A DNA stretch of 11,209 nucleotides from Alphaproteobacteria bacterium (GTDB lineage: Bacteria; Pseudomonadota; Alphaproteobacteria; Paracaedibacterales; CAITNM01): the NCBI GenBank assembly GCA_947499175.1, contig CANMNU010000038.1:1-11209 (forward strand). Reading direction: 5' to 3'. The notes under the pieces were generated by a model. That model worked only from the letters and a program-made list of their open reading frames with translations, had not been told where the DNA came from and ran no database searches. Every line of letters starts with the position of its first letter. Position 1 is the first letter of the stretch. The translations under genes were made by a program, and so were the position numbers. Positions 1 through 5,905 of the stretch are shown one piece after another.

Positions 1-161
1 ATGAATTTTGTATCTGTACCATTTAAACAAGGTTCAACTTTTTCTTCAAAGTATCCTAGGTCTAAATAAATACATTTTTTTTCAAAAAAATAAGGGGATA
101 AGTTTTTCCAAAAATTCTTATCAAAGCCAAACCCATGACAAAACACATAACATTTTTTCAT
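1..161 (-). CDS. Partial alpha/beta-hydrolase, probable pimeloyl-ACP methyl ester esterase (BioH-type)
   Basis: Only the first 53 codons are inside the window; the frame stays open to position 1 and continues beyond it. The ATG at 161-159 overlaps the bioF stop codon as ATGA, so the two genes are very likely translationally coupled. The N-terminus reads MKKCYVFCHGFGFDKNFW: a short beta strand followed by HGFG (residues 9-12), the usual oxyanion-hole turn of alpha/beta-hydrolases, with F-W a few residues later as in BioH-like esterases. The nucleophile elbow (G-x-S-x-G) and the rest of the triad would lie outside the window. Its position directly after bioF suggests an esterase that removes the methyl group from pimeloyl-ACP methyl ester, making the BioF substrate. 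The fold is a fair call. BioH versus BioG or another esterase cannot be settled from 53 residues, so no symbol is given. Confidence 0.7.
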   Translation of the reverse strand, partial: MKKCYVFCHGFGFDKNFWKNLSPYFFEKKCIYLDLGYFEEKVEPCLNGTDTKF

Positions 162-1303
162 AATGTCCCCAATGCATTTACAAGGTCCTCTATATCTTGA
201 ACTTTATGGCTAACATTAATGGCAATACGAATACGTGAAGATCCTGGTTGAACGGTTGGGGGCCTAATACAAGAAACAATAATATTATTTTTCAATAATT
301 TTTCTGCAAACTTAGTTGCTAAATCTTGCGACCCTAAAATAACAGAAATTATGTGTGAATTGGATGTTCCAATATTCAAACCAATATCTAAAAGATTTTT
401 TCTTAAAGTCGCACTTAAAAACAATAAATTCTTACGTTCTTCATCGAAATCTTTAATCATATCCCAAGCTTTATAAACCGCACCTATTAATATAGGTGAA
501 GCGGCTGTTGAATAAATAAAACCTGCTGCTTTGTTTATTAAGTAATCTTTTAGTATTGTTGAACAAGCAATGTATCCACCACTACAGCCTAAAGCTTTAC
601 TAAATGTTCCCATTGTCACATGTGGAATATGCTTTAAGTCGAGCGTCGTTGATAAGCCATACCCATGACACCCAACAATACCTGTAGCATGCGCCTCATC
701 CAAGTATAAAAAAGCTTGGTATTTTGATGCTAAACTAACTATTTCATGAATGGGCAAAATATCACCTTCCATTCCAAAAATAGTTTCTGTCACAATAAAT
801 TTAAGTCTTCTGTCATTTTTATATTTATCTAAAAGACAGCCTAGATGTTCCATATCATTGTGTTTATATCTAATAAGTTCAGCCTTACTTAAAAATACTG
901 CCTGATAAAGGCTTGAATGATTTGATTTATCAAAAAATACCATTGGTTTTTCAGCTAGAACTTTAGAATCTAGTAACGCCGCCAAAACACTAAGGTTTGC
1001 CTGAAATCCTGAATTAAAAATCAGACAAGTTTCTTCATTTTTATCTTGCGCAACTTTAGCTTCTAAAGATTCGCATAAATTATTATTGCCTGAAAGTAAT
1101 CTTGAACCGGTAGAACCAACACCATAAGCTTTTGCAGCACTCTGCGCGGCTTCTATTACTTCATGATTACGGCTTAACATAAGGTAATCATTTGTGGAAA
1201 AATTTATATAAGATTTTTTTTTGGCTTGCTCAAGATCTGGCAATTTACGGTGTTTTCCAGTACTATGCATTTTGGATAAGTGCTGTTTATATGGTTCGTA
1301 CAT
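158..1303 (-). CDS. bioF: 8-amino-7-oxononanoate synthase (biotin synthesis)
   Basis: This PLP enzyme condenses pimeloyl-ACP (or -CoA) with L-alanine to give 8-amino-7-oxononanoate, the first committed step of biotin ring assembly, in the cytoplasm. The 381-residue length is normal for the alpha-oxoamine synthase family. Visible motifs are GSTGSRLLSGN (63-73), the SNHSS stretch with His129 that stacks on PLP, DEAHATG (202-208) with the PLP-contacting Asp202 and His205, and TFSKALG with Schiff-base Lys236, the same number as in E. coli BioF. Near the end is RPPTVQPGSSRIRI (347-360), where the RPPTV form favours BioF over KBL or HemA. All catalytic residues look intact. The ATG at 1303 has only a weak Shine-Dalgarno-like sequence upstream. 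The hydrolase gene follows with an ATGA overlap, and bioB is divergent. Paralogues such as KBL are the alternative, but the biotin neighbours argue against them. Confidence 0.95.
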   Translation of the reverse strand: MYEPYKQHLSKMHSTGKHRKLPDLEQAKKKSYINFSTNDYLMLSRNHEVIEAAQSAAKAYGVGSTGSRLLSGNNNLCESLEAKVAQDKNEETCLIFNSGFQANLSVLAALLDSKVLAEKPMVFFDKSNHSSLYQAVFLSKAELIRYKHNDMEHLGCLLDKYKNDRRLKFIVTETIFGMEGDILPIHEIVSLASKYQAFLYLDEAHATGIVGCHGYGLSTTLDLKHIPHVTMGTFSKALGCSGGYIACSTILKDYLINKAAGFIYSTAASPILIGAVYKAWDMIKDFDEERKNLLFLSATLRKNLLDIGLNIGTSNSHIISVILGSQDLATKFAEKLLKNNIIVSCIRPPTVQPGSSRIRIAINVSHKVQDIEDLVNALGTL

Positions 1304-1339
1304 CTAGACTCACAAAATATTAATTGGAATAAAATAGCC
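1304..1339. promoter_or_regulatory. Divergent bioF/bioB control region (36 bp)
   Basis: This is the whole gap between the outward-facing starts of bioF and bioB. Any -35/-10 pair for either gene must overlap the other gene's 5' coding sequence or give a very short leader. I see no convincing promoter hexamer pair, no BirA operator (GTTTACA-type inverted repeat) and no BioR box (TTATMKATAA-type) in or beside it. The layout itself implies shared control of the two transcripts, but this is inferred from position only. Confidence 0.35.
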
Positions 1340-2281
1340 ATGCAAAAAAAATGGACCCTGCAAAAAGCAAAAGAAATTTTCGATTTACCTCTAATAGAGC
1401 TTCTTCACCAAGCACAAAGTGTACACAGAAATAATTTTGACCCTAACAAAGTGCAAGTTAGCACGCTTTTGAGTATAAAAACAGGTAGTTGTCCAGAAAA
1501 TTGTTCTTACTGCCCTCAATCTGCTCATTATAAAACAGGTCTAAAAAAAGAACCTCTTATGGAGGTTGAAGCTGTAATTGCTGCGGCAAAGCTAGCTAAA
1601 GAAGCAGGAAGTAGCAGATTTTGTATGGGGGCTGCATGGCGTGGCCCGCGTGACGAAGATTTATCAATAGTTTGTGAAATGGTTTCAGAAGTTAAAAAAT
1701 TAGGCTTAGAAACATGCGTAACACTTGGTTTGCTTGAAAATCATCAAGCCTCCATGCTTAAAGATGCAGGTCTAGATTTTTACAACCATAACATTGATAC
1801 ATCACCTGAATTTTACGATAAAATTATTACAACCCGCACTTTTGAAGATCGGCTAAAGACATTAGAATCTGTCAGAAAAGCCGGGGTTAAAGTTTGCTGT
1901 GGTGGCATATTAGGTATGGGTGAAACTAACGATGATCGCATAAATATGCTAGTTTCTCTCGCAAATCTAGATGAACAACCAGAATCCGTTCCTATTAATA
2001 AATTGATCAAAATTCCAGGAACCCCCCTAGAAAATCAAAATGACATAGACCCCTTTGATTTTGTTAGAACAATTGCGCTTGCTAGAATTTTAATGCCAAA
2101 ATCATACGTTAGACTTTCCGCAGGGAGAGAACAAATGTCTGATGAATTACAGGCCTTATGTTTTATGGGTGGGGCTAATTCTATTTTTTATGGCGAAAAA
2201 TTACTTACAGCCAATAATCCAGTTCCAGAACAAGACAATCAACTCTTTAAACGACTTGGCTTAGAAAAATTGACTATTTAG
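1340..2281 (+). CDS. bioB: Biotin synthase (radical SAM)
   Basis: BioB inserts sulfur into dethiobiotin to form biotin, using a radical-SAM [4Fe-4S] cluster and a sacrificial [2Fe-2S] cluster. With the ATG at 1340 the protein has 313 residues. The SAM cluster motif CPENCSYC gives Cys51, Cys55 and Cys58. The [2Fe-2S] ligands are Cys95, Cys126, Cys186 and Arg258 (in VRLSAGR), each two less than its E. coli counterpart. YNHNIDTSPEFY (148-159) is the family signature. A GTG at 1280 is in frame but would add 20 atypical residues and overlap the start of bioF, so I chose the ATG, which has GGAA about 10 bases upstream. The C-terminus stops soon after LFKRLGLE, about 30 residues shorter than E. coli BioB, and an adjacent open frame continues past the stop. 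The enzyme core is complete, so function is expected. Confidence 0.96.
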   Translation: MQKKWTLQKAKEIFDLPLIELLHQAQSVHRNNFDPNKVQVSTLLSIKTGSCPENCSYCPQSAHYKTGLKKEPLMEVEAVIAAAKLAKEAGSSRFCMGAAWRGPRDEDLSIVCEMVSEVKKLGLETCVTLGLLENHQASMLKDAGLDFYNHNIDTSPEFYDKIITTRTFEDRLKTLESVRKAGVKVCCGGILGMGETNDDRINMLVSLANLDEQPESVPINKLIKIPGTPLENQNDIDPFDFVRTIALARILMPKSYVRLSAGREQMSDELQALCFMGGANSIFYGEKLLTANNPVPEQDNQLFKRLGLEKLTI

Positions 2282-2398
2282 TTAGTACTGCTATTTTGGA
2301 TGGGGAAAATCTAAGAAGCGCAGGTGCATTTTAAGCTTGAGTTTTGCTAGTAAGTTTGGCTTAGTAAAGGCAAATGATATGAATTAATTTTTTGACCC

Positions 2399-2644
2399 AT
2401 GAACAAAATTGAAGACTTAAGCTTTGAAGAGGCCCTAAGTGAATTAGAAGTACTTGTGCGTAGATTAGAGGAAGGGAAATGCCCACTAGATGAGGCTGTA
2501 AAAACCTTCGAAAGAGGAATTACTTTAAAAAATCATTGCGATAATAAACTTAAAAGTGCCAAATTAAAGGTTGAGCAAATTTTGCAAAATCCTGATGGCA
2601 CAGTGATAATGAAGCCATTTTTAACCGAAGAATCGCCAATTTAG
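2399..2644 (+). CDS. xseB: Exodeoxyribonuclease VII small subunit
   Basis: XseB is the small helical subunit of exonuclease VII. Several copies bind each XseA to form the enzyme that degrades single-stranded DNA from either end in repair. The 81-residue protein has the family core near its start: LSFEEALSELEVLVRRLEEG (8-27), then PLDEAVKTFERG and a second long charged helix, a pattern that predicts a helical hairpin. The length is usual (70-90 residues). The ATG at 2399 begins the conserved N-terminus, but there is no clear Shine-Dalgarno before it; the upstream bases are T-rich. No xseA is present in the window. In many alphaproteobacteria xseB sits beside ispA and dxs, whereas here comEC follows 8 bp after its stop, which suggests a rearranged locus and one transcript. 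Confidence 0.93.
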   Translation: MNKIEDLSFEEALSELEVLVRRLEEGKCPLDEAVKTFERGITLKNHCDNKLKSAKLKVEQILQNPDGTVIMKPFLTEESPI

Positions 2645-2652
2645 GCAAAGCA

Positions 2653-4695
2653 TTGCTGAAAAAATTAAGAATATATCTGATAAATAGCTATTTTTCTGAG
2701 CATTATCGCTGGGTGCATTGGCTGCCCGTTGGTTTAATTTTTGGAATTGCAAGCTATTTTAGCTTAACCAATGAACCCGAATTTTTAAGTTATCTTTGCT
2801 TAGTAATTATAGCTGCTTTTTCAGTGTTTTGCGCTTGGAAAAATCCTAATTTAGGTTTGCTAGCTTATCTAATTGGTGGGTTTTGTCTGGGGTTTTGCTT
2901 AATCGGCATAAAGGTTAACAATAATTCAACAGTTATGTTTAATGCTTCTCAAAAAACGGCAAAAATTTCTGGTGTAATTGAATCGATTGAAAATCATCCT
3001 TATAAAGATGATGAAACACTTCGCATAATTCTTGATCAGGTTAAGGTTAACGAATCTGTCTACTCTGCAAAATTGCGCCTTAATACCTCTAGTACGCAGG
3101 CTAAGCTTTGGAGTATTGGCGATCAATTGCAAGTAGAAGCTAGCATTTACCCTATTCCAATGCCTAGTAGTTTGCACGGATATTTTGCTCGCCGAGCCGC
3201 ATTTCTGCAAGGTATTGCTGGCACTGCAAAATTACAAGAACTTATTCACCATGAAAATACTGGCGCTCAACCATTTATAAAATATCGCCACCAACTTACT
3301 CAAAAATTACTGGCTAATTTGCATGAACCTTACGGGGCAATTGCTGCTGCACTAGTAACCGGCGACCGCAGCTACATTCCAACAGAATTGCGTCAAGCAT
3401 TTGCTGATGCTGGTCTAGCACATGTTTTAGCAATTTCAGGACTACATCTTAGTTTAATAGCTGGGTTAATATTTTTATTATTACGTCGCCTAATGTGCCT
3501 ATGGCCAATTATTTCCAACCGATTTCCAGTTAAAAAAATTGCAGCAATTTTAGCCGCTATTGCTAGCGGATTATATATGGCAATTGCTGATTTTGGTATT
3601 CCCGTGCAGCGATCATTTGTAATGATTAGCTTAGCTATGCTTGCAATTTGCTTAGATCGTACTGCATTTTCAATGCGTAGCTTAGCCATTGCTGCGGTTG
3701 TTGTGCTAATTTTTTCACCACAAAGCTTGTTATCTGCAAGTTTTCAACTTTCATTTTCGGCAGTGCTAGGATTACTAGCATTTTATGAATCTGTATGGCC
3801 GTGTTTACAAGAAAAAGTGATTAAAAGTTCTAGTAACTTTTTAGGTTTTAAAAAGCTTCTATGGGGAATTTTTGGCATATTAATGACAACTCTAATAGCA
3901 TCATTAGCCACTACTCCGTTTAGCGTAGCATTTTTTCAAAGATTCACCGCTCAAGCAATTTTGGGAAAATTACTAGCAATACCTTTAGTTGGATTTTTGA
4001 TCATGCCATTGGGGTTGTTTAGTGTATTATCCCTTTTGTTTGGTGGTTCAGATAGTCTTTTCTGGTTATGGGAAAAGAGTTTGGCAATACTGTGTTACAT
4101 TGCTGAATTGGTGGCTAAATTACCAGGTGCTGCAATTCATGTGAAAGCAGTGCCTTCACATGCATTAGCAATTTTTAGTATTGGCATGTTGTGGCTATGT
4201 TTATGGAAAAAATCTTGGCGTTGGTTTGGTGCTGTACCGATTTGTATAGGTATATTTTTATGGCGAATATACGAATTACCAATTGCTTATATTAGCCAAC
4301 AATGTGATGTTATGGCGTGCAAAGTAGGTGATGTAGTATGCATTTCTAATGAAAAAAATAACACTTTCACTACCGACATTTGGACGCAAGAATGGGGCGC
4401 TGATCATAAAAAATCTTGGAAAAATGGTTATTATTTTTTTAAAAAGCCTAACTTGTTACTTGTTGTTTCCCCTAAAGATGGTATTAGCTACTTAAAAAAG
4501 AAAGACATTTTGCCAGATACAATTATTACTTTTGGCTATGCAAATACTTTAAAAAAGCATGGACTAGATGCTCATAATATAATTGACCGTAATATCATTA
4601 AATACGAAGGTGGTGTTGCGGTTTTTAAAAAAGCACCAAATCTTTGCTCTCTTAAAAGTTATTTTGGAAAACGCCCTTGGTGCAGTAATTTTTAA
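2653..4695 (+). CDS. comEC: ComEC/Rec2-family DNA-uptake channel protein
   Basis: ComEC forms the inner-membrane channel that carries single-stranded DNA into the cytoplasm during natural transformation. The protein has 680 residues. Residues about 22-85 hold hydrophobic segments. Residues about 90-200 match the soluble DUF4131 (OB-fold-like) region. The Competence domain follows at about 215-500, with TGDR (236-239), HVLAISGLHLSLIAG (257-271), IPVQRSFVM (316-324) and SFQLSFSAVLGL (363-374), all hallmark stretches among many membrane helices. After about residue 550 there is a short soluble tail ending in KRPWCSNF. It lacks the metallo-beta-lactamase HxHxDH motif, as in many alphaproteobacterial ComEC proteins. 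The start is TTG at 2653, with AGG 7 bases before it; the next in-frame Met is near residue 95 and too late. It probably shares a transcript with xseB. Confidence 0.93.
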   Translation: MLKKLRIYLINSYFSEHYRWVHWLPVGLIFGIASYFSLTNEPEFLSYLCLVIIAAFSVFCAWKNPNLGLLAYLIGGFCLGFCLIGIKVNNNSTVMFNASQKTAKISGVIESIENHPYKDDETLRIILDQVKVNESVYSAKLRLNTSSTQAKLWSIGDQLQVEASIYPIPMPSSLHGYFARRAAFLQGIAGTAKLQELIHHENTGAQPFIKYRHQLTQKLLANLHEPYGAIAAALVTGDRSYIPTELRQAFADAGLAHVLAISGLHLSLIAGLIFLLLRRLMCLWPIISNRFPVKKIAAILAAIASGLYMAIADFGIPVQRSFVMISLAMLAICLDRTAFSMRSLAIAAVVVLIFSPQSLLSASFQLSFSAVLGLLAFYESVWPCLQEKVIKSSSNFLGFKKLLWGIFGILMTTLIASLATTPFSVAFFQRFTAQAILGKLLAIPLVGFLIMPLGLFSVLSLLFGGSDSLFWLWEKSLAILCYIAELVAKLPGAAIHVKAVPSHALAIFSIGMLWLCLWKKSWRWFGAVPICIGIFLWRIYELPIAYISQQCDVMACKVGDVVCISNEKNNTFTTDIWTQEWGADHKKSWKNGYYFFKKPNLLLVVSPKDGISYLKKKDILPDTIITFGYANTLKKHGLDAHNIIDRNIIKYEGGVAVFKKAPNLCSLKSYFGKRPWCSNF

Positions 4696-4749
4696 GAAAC
4701 TTTTTTTGCTCTATAGCCACTCCCATAAAAATAACAAGAATGTCACATG

Positions 4750-4764
4750 TTAAAAAAACATTAA
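4750..4764. promoter_or_regulatory. CtrA-type box 1 (TTAA-N7-TTAA, perfect)
   Basis: TTAA (4750-4753), seven bases, then TTAA (4761-4764) matches exactly the full binding consensus of CtrA, the alphaproteobacterial cell-cycle response regulator. It lies in the gap between comEC and xerC. The motif is made only of A and T, so chance matches occur in AT-rich DNA. Its value comes from a second perfect copy in the same gap. Confidence 0.4.
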
Positions 4765-4780
4765 ATATTACATTTGTATT

Positions 4781-4795
4781 TTAACCATTTATTAG
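4781..4795. promoter_or_regulatory. CtrA-type box 2 (TTAA-N7-TTAG, one mismatch)
   Basis: TTAA (4781-4784), seven bases, then TTAG (4792-4795) differs from TTAA-N7-TTAA at the last base only. It starts 31 bp after box 1, about three helical turns, and directly abuts the TTGACA hexamer at 4796-4801. That is the arrangement expected where CtrA activates a promoter. Binding is inferred, not shown. Confidence 0.3.
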
Positions 4796-4801
4796 TTGAC
4801 A
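4796..4801 (+). promoter_or_regulatory. Perfect -35 hexamer TTGACA, candidate promoter for a small RNA
   Basis: TTGACA is a perfect sigma-70 -35 element, directly downstream of CtrA-type box 2. At 17 bp spacing the -10 position (4819-4824) reads CCTACT, only 3 of 6 matches. The better CATAAT at 4828-4833 is 26 bp away, which is too far. If used, transcription would enter the GC-rich block at 4837-4860 and there would be no protein gene to serve on that strand. Confidence 0.25.
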
Positions 4802-4815
4802 TTATCCTACACTAA

Positions 4816-4848
4816 CACCCTACTTCCCATAATAAAGGGTGGGGGAGG
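4816..4848. other. GC-rich block with two competing stems in the comEC-xerC gap
   Basis: CACCCT (4816-4821) pairs perfectly with AGGGTG (4836-4841), giving a 6-bp stem with a 14-nt loop. Alternatively CTTCCC (4823-4828) can pair with GGGGAG (4842-4847), using one G-T wobble. The two stems overlap in the loop and at the G-run, so only one can form at a time. The run of G around 4837-4848 is striking against the AT-rich surroundings. No T-run follows on either strand, so it is not a standard rho-independent terminator. A structured RNA or a protein-binding site is possible. Confidence 0.35.
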
Positions 4849-4856
4849 CTGCGGAG

Positions 4857-4888
4857 AACGTTTATCATAAAAAAGTTAATAAAACGTT
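4857..4888. repeat. Inverted repeat AACGTTT ... AAACGTT
   Basis: AACGTTT (4857-4863) and AAACGTT (4882-4888) are perfect 7-bp inverted arms around an 18-nt AT-rich spacer. Neither side is followed by a T-tract, so termination is unlikely. The right arm overlaps CtrA-type box 3. It could be a dyad operator or a hairpin at the 3' side of the GC-rich block. Confidence 0.35.
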
Positions 4889-4890
4889 AA
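4876..4890. promoter_or_regulatory. CtrA-type box 3 (TTAA-N7-TTAA, perfect)
   Basis: TTAA (4876-4879), seven bases, then TTAA (4887-4890) is the second exact CtrA consensus in this gap. It begins 95 bp after box 2, close to nine helical turns, so all three boxes may face the same side of the helix. The 7-bp spacer contains the right arm of the inverted repeat. A hand scan of the rest of the window found no other perfect match, but that scan was not exhaustive. Confidence 0.4.
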
Positions 4891-4932
4891 AAATCTTACC
4901 TTATTCTAATAAATCTACATTCATTAAGCGTT

Positions 4933-5865
4933 TCATTTTTTATAGAATGGTTCTATTTTTTTTGCTCTAGGGTGTGCTGATTTATAGGTTTTCATCATGC
5001 TAAATTCATCAATTTGAGTGTAAACTTGGGTTGAAGACAAAGAAGCATGACCAAGCAGTTCTTGAATACCCCTTAGATCGTGGGATGATTGCATCAAATG
5101 GGTAGCACAACTATGGCGTAAAGCATGCGGAGTTAAAGACTCTGGAAGACCATGCATTCTTCTAAAATCACGTAAGGCCTTTTGTGCTAGGGCTGCTTTC
5201 AGGCGCTTACCTTTTTCTCCATAAAACAATGGAGAATCAGGATCGTTAGCAAAAGGTTGTGTTTTTAAATAAATTACTATTTGATCCCTAACCGAATTAA
5301 TAATTGGTACCTGGCGCGTTTTTTGTCCCTTACCTATTACCGTTATAAATTTTTCGCTTAGCAGATTTTTTTGGTTTAAATTAAGGGCTTCAGAAATGCG
5401 CATTCCAGTATTGTACAGCAACTGCATTAATGCTTGGTTGCGCAGGCCAACCCATGGAGTATTTGCCATGTCTTGAATGCCACGGGTAATCTCTAGGGCT
5501 TGATCAATGCTTACCGGTCTCGGCAAAGTTTTTTGAGATTTAGGGCTTTTAGCATGAAGAAAAGCATGATCATTAACAAGTTTTTGCTGCAACAAAAAAT
5601 TAGCAAAATTTCTTAACCCTGCCAGGCTTCTTATTACCGACCTGGTATTTTTTTGCTGTTTTCGTTGGTGCAATAGCCAAGCACGTATATCTTGCGGGGT
5701 TATTATTGTAAATTCTTCCATTGAAAGAGGCCTATTATGATAATCTTCGTAAAAATTTTTAAAGTCAAAAAAATCTTGTACGTAGGCTTTTACAGTATGT
5801 GTAGAGCGATTAAGATTACTTAACTCGATCTGCCATTGAATAATAAGTTCAGCAAGATTTATCAA
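4933..5865 (-). CDS. xerC: Tyrosine recombinase XerC (chromosome dimer resolution)
   Basis: XerC acts with XerD at dif to resolve chromosome dimers before cell division. The protein has 310 residues. The N-terminal SAM-like core-binding domain spans about 5-105. The catalytic domain holds Arg156 (NTGMRISEAL), Lys179 (GKGQKTR), His247 and Arg250 (PHALRHSCATHLM), His273 (LLGHASLSSTQ) and the nucleophile Tyr282, so the active site is complete. DLRGIQELLGHASLSSTQVY resembles XerC more than XerD, which usually has DLRSLQMLLGH. The start is TTG at 5865, with AAAAGG about 9 bases upstream; a stop lies two codons before it and there is no usable ATG. It is divergent from the ATPase gene. Another integrase-family enzyme is possible, but no phage or integron genes are nearby. 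Confidence 0.9.
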   Translation of the reverse strand: MINLAELIIQWQIELSNLNRSTHTVKAYVQDFFDFKNFYEDYHNRPLSMEEFTIITPQDIRAWLLHQRKQQKNTRSVIRSLAGLRNFANFLLQQKLVNDHAFLHAKSPKSQKTLPRPVSIDQALEITRGIQDMANTPWVGLRNQALMQLLYNTGMRISEALNLNQKNLLSEKFITVIGKGQKTRQVPIINSVRDQIVIYLKTQPFANDPDSPLFYGEKGKRLKAALAQKALRDFRRMHGLPESLTPHALRHSCATHLMQSSHDLRGIQELLGHASLSSTQVYTQIDEFSMMKTYKSAHPRAKKIEPFYKK

Positions 5866-5905
5866 ATCTTAAAACCTTTTCTGCATAATCATAGTTAATA
5901 GCTTT

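Noticed and set aside
1280..1339. Extended bioB start at GTG 1280
   Set aside because: The 20 extra residues look unlike any BioB N-terminus, and the start would lie inside bioF; the ATG at 1340 gives residue numbering that matches E. coli with a constant offset of two.
1250..1345. BirA or BioR operator controlling the bio genes
   Set aside because: Neither a GTTTACA-type inverted repeat nor a TTATMKATAA-type palindrome is seen here.
2282..2398. Promoter of xseB
   Set aside because: TTGAGT at 2337 and several AT-rich hexamers are present, but no pair has both good matches and 16-18 bp spacing.
3393..3689. Open frame on the minus strand inside comEC, and similar ones inside bioB, the ATPase gene, atpB and infA
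   Set aside because: Each lies wholly or almost wholly inside a well-supported gene on the other strand, has low-complexity or unrecognisable protein sequence, and has no ribosome site.
4802..4811. DnaA box (TTATCCTACA) supporting a replication origin
   Set aside because: It needs an inserted base or three mismatches to match TTATCCACA, and no second good box is present in the gap. Not enough to call oriC.
4816..4888. Rho-independent terminator for comEC or xerC
   Set aside because: Stems exist but no T-run follows on the plus strand, and none follows on the minus strand side either.
4800..4930. tRNA, SRP RNA, tmRNA or 6S RNA in the GC-rich gap
   Set aside because: No cloverleaf arms, no GGAAGGAAGCAGCC-like SRP loop and no tmRNA ends were found on either strand.
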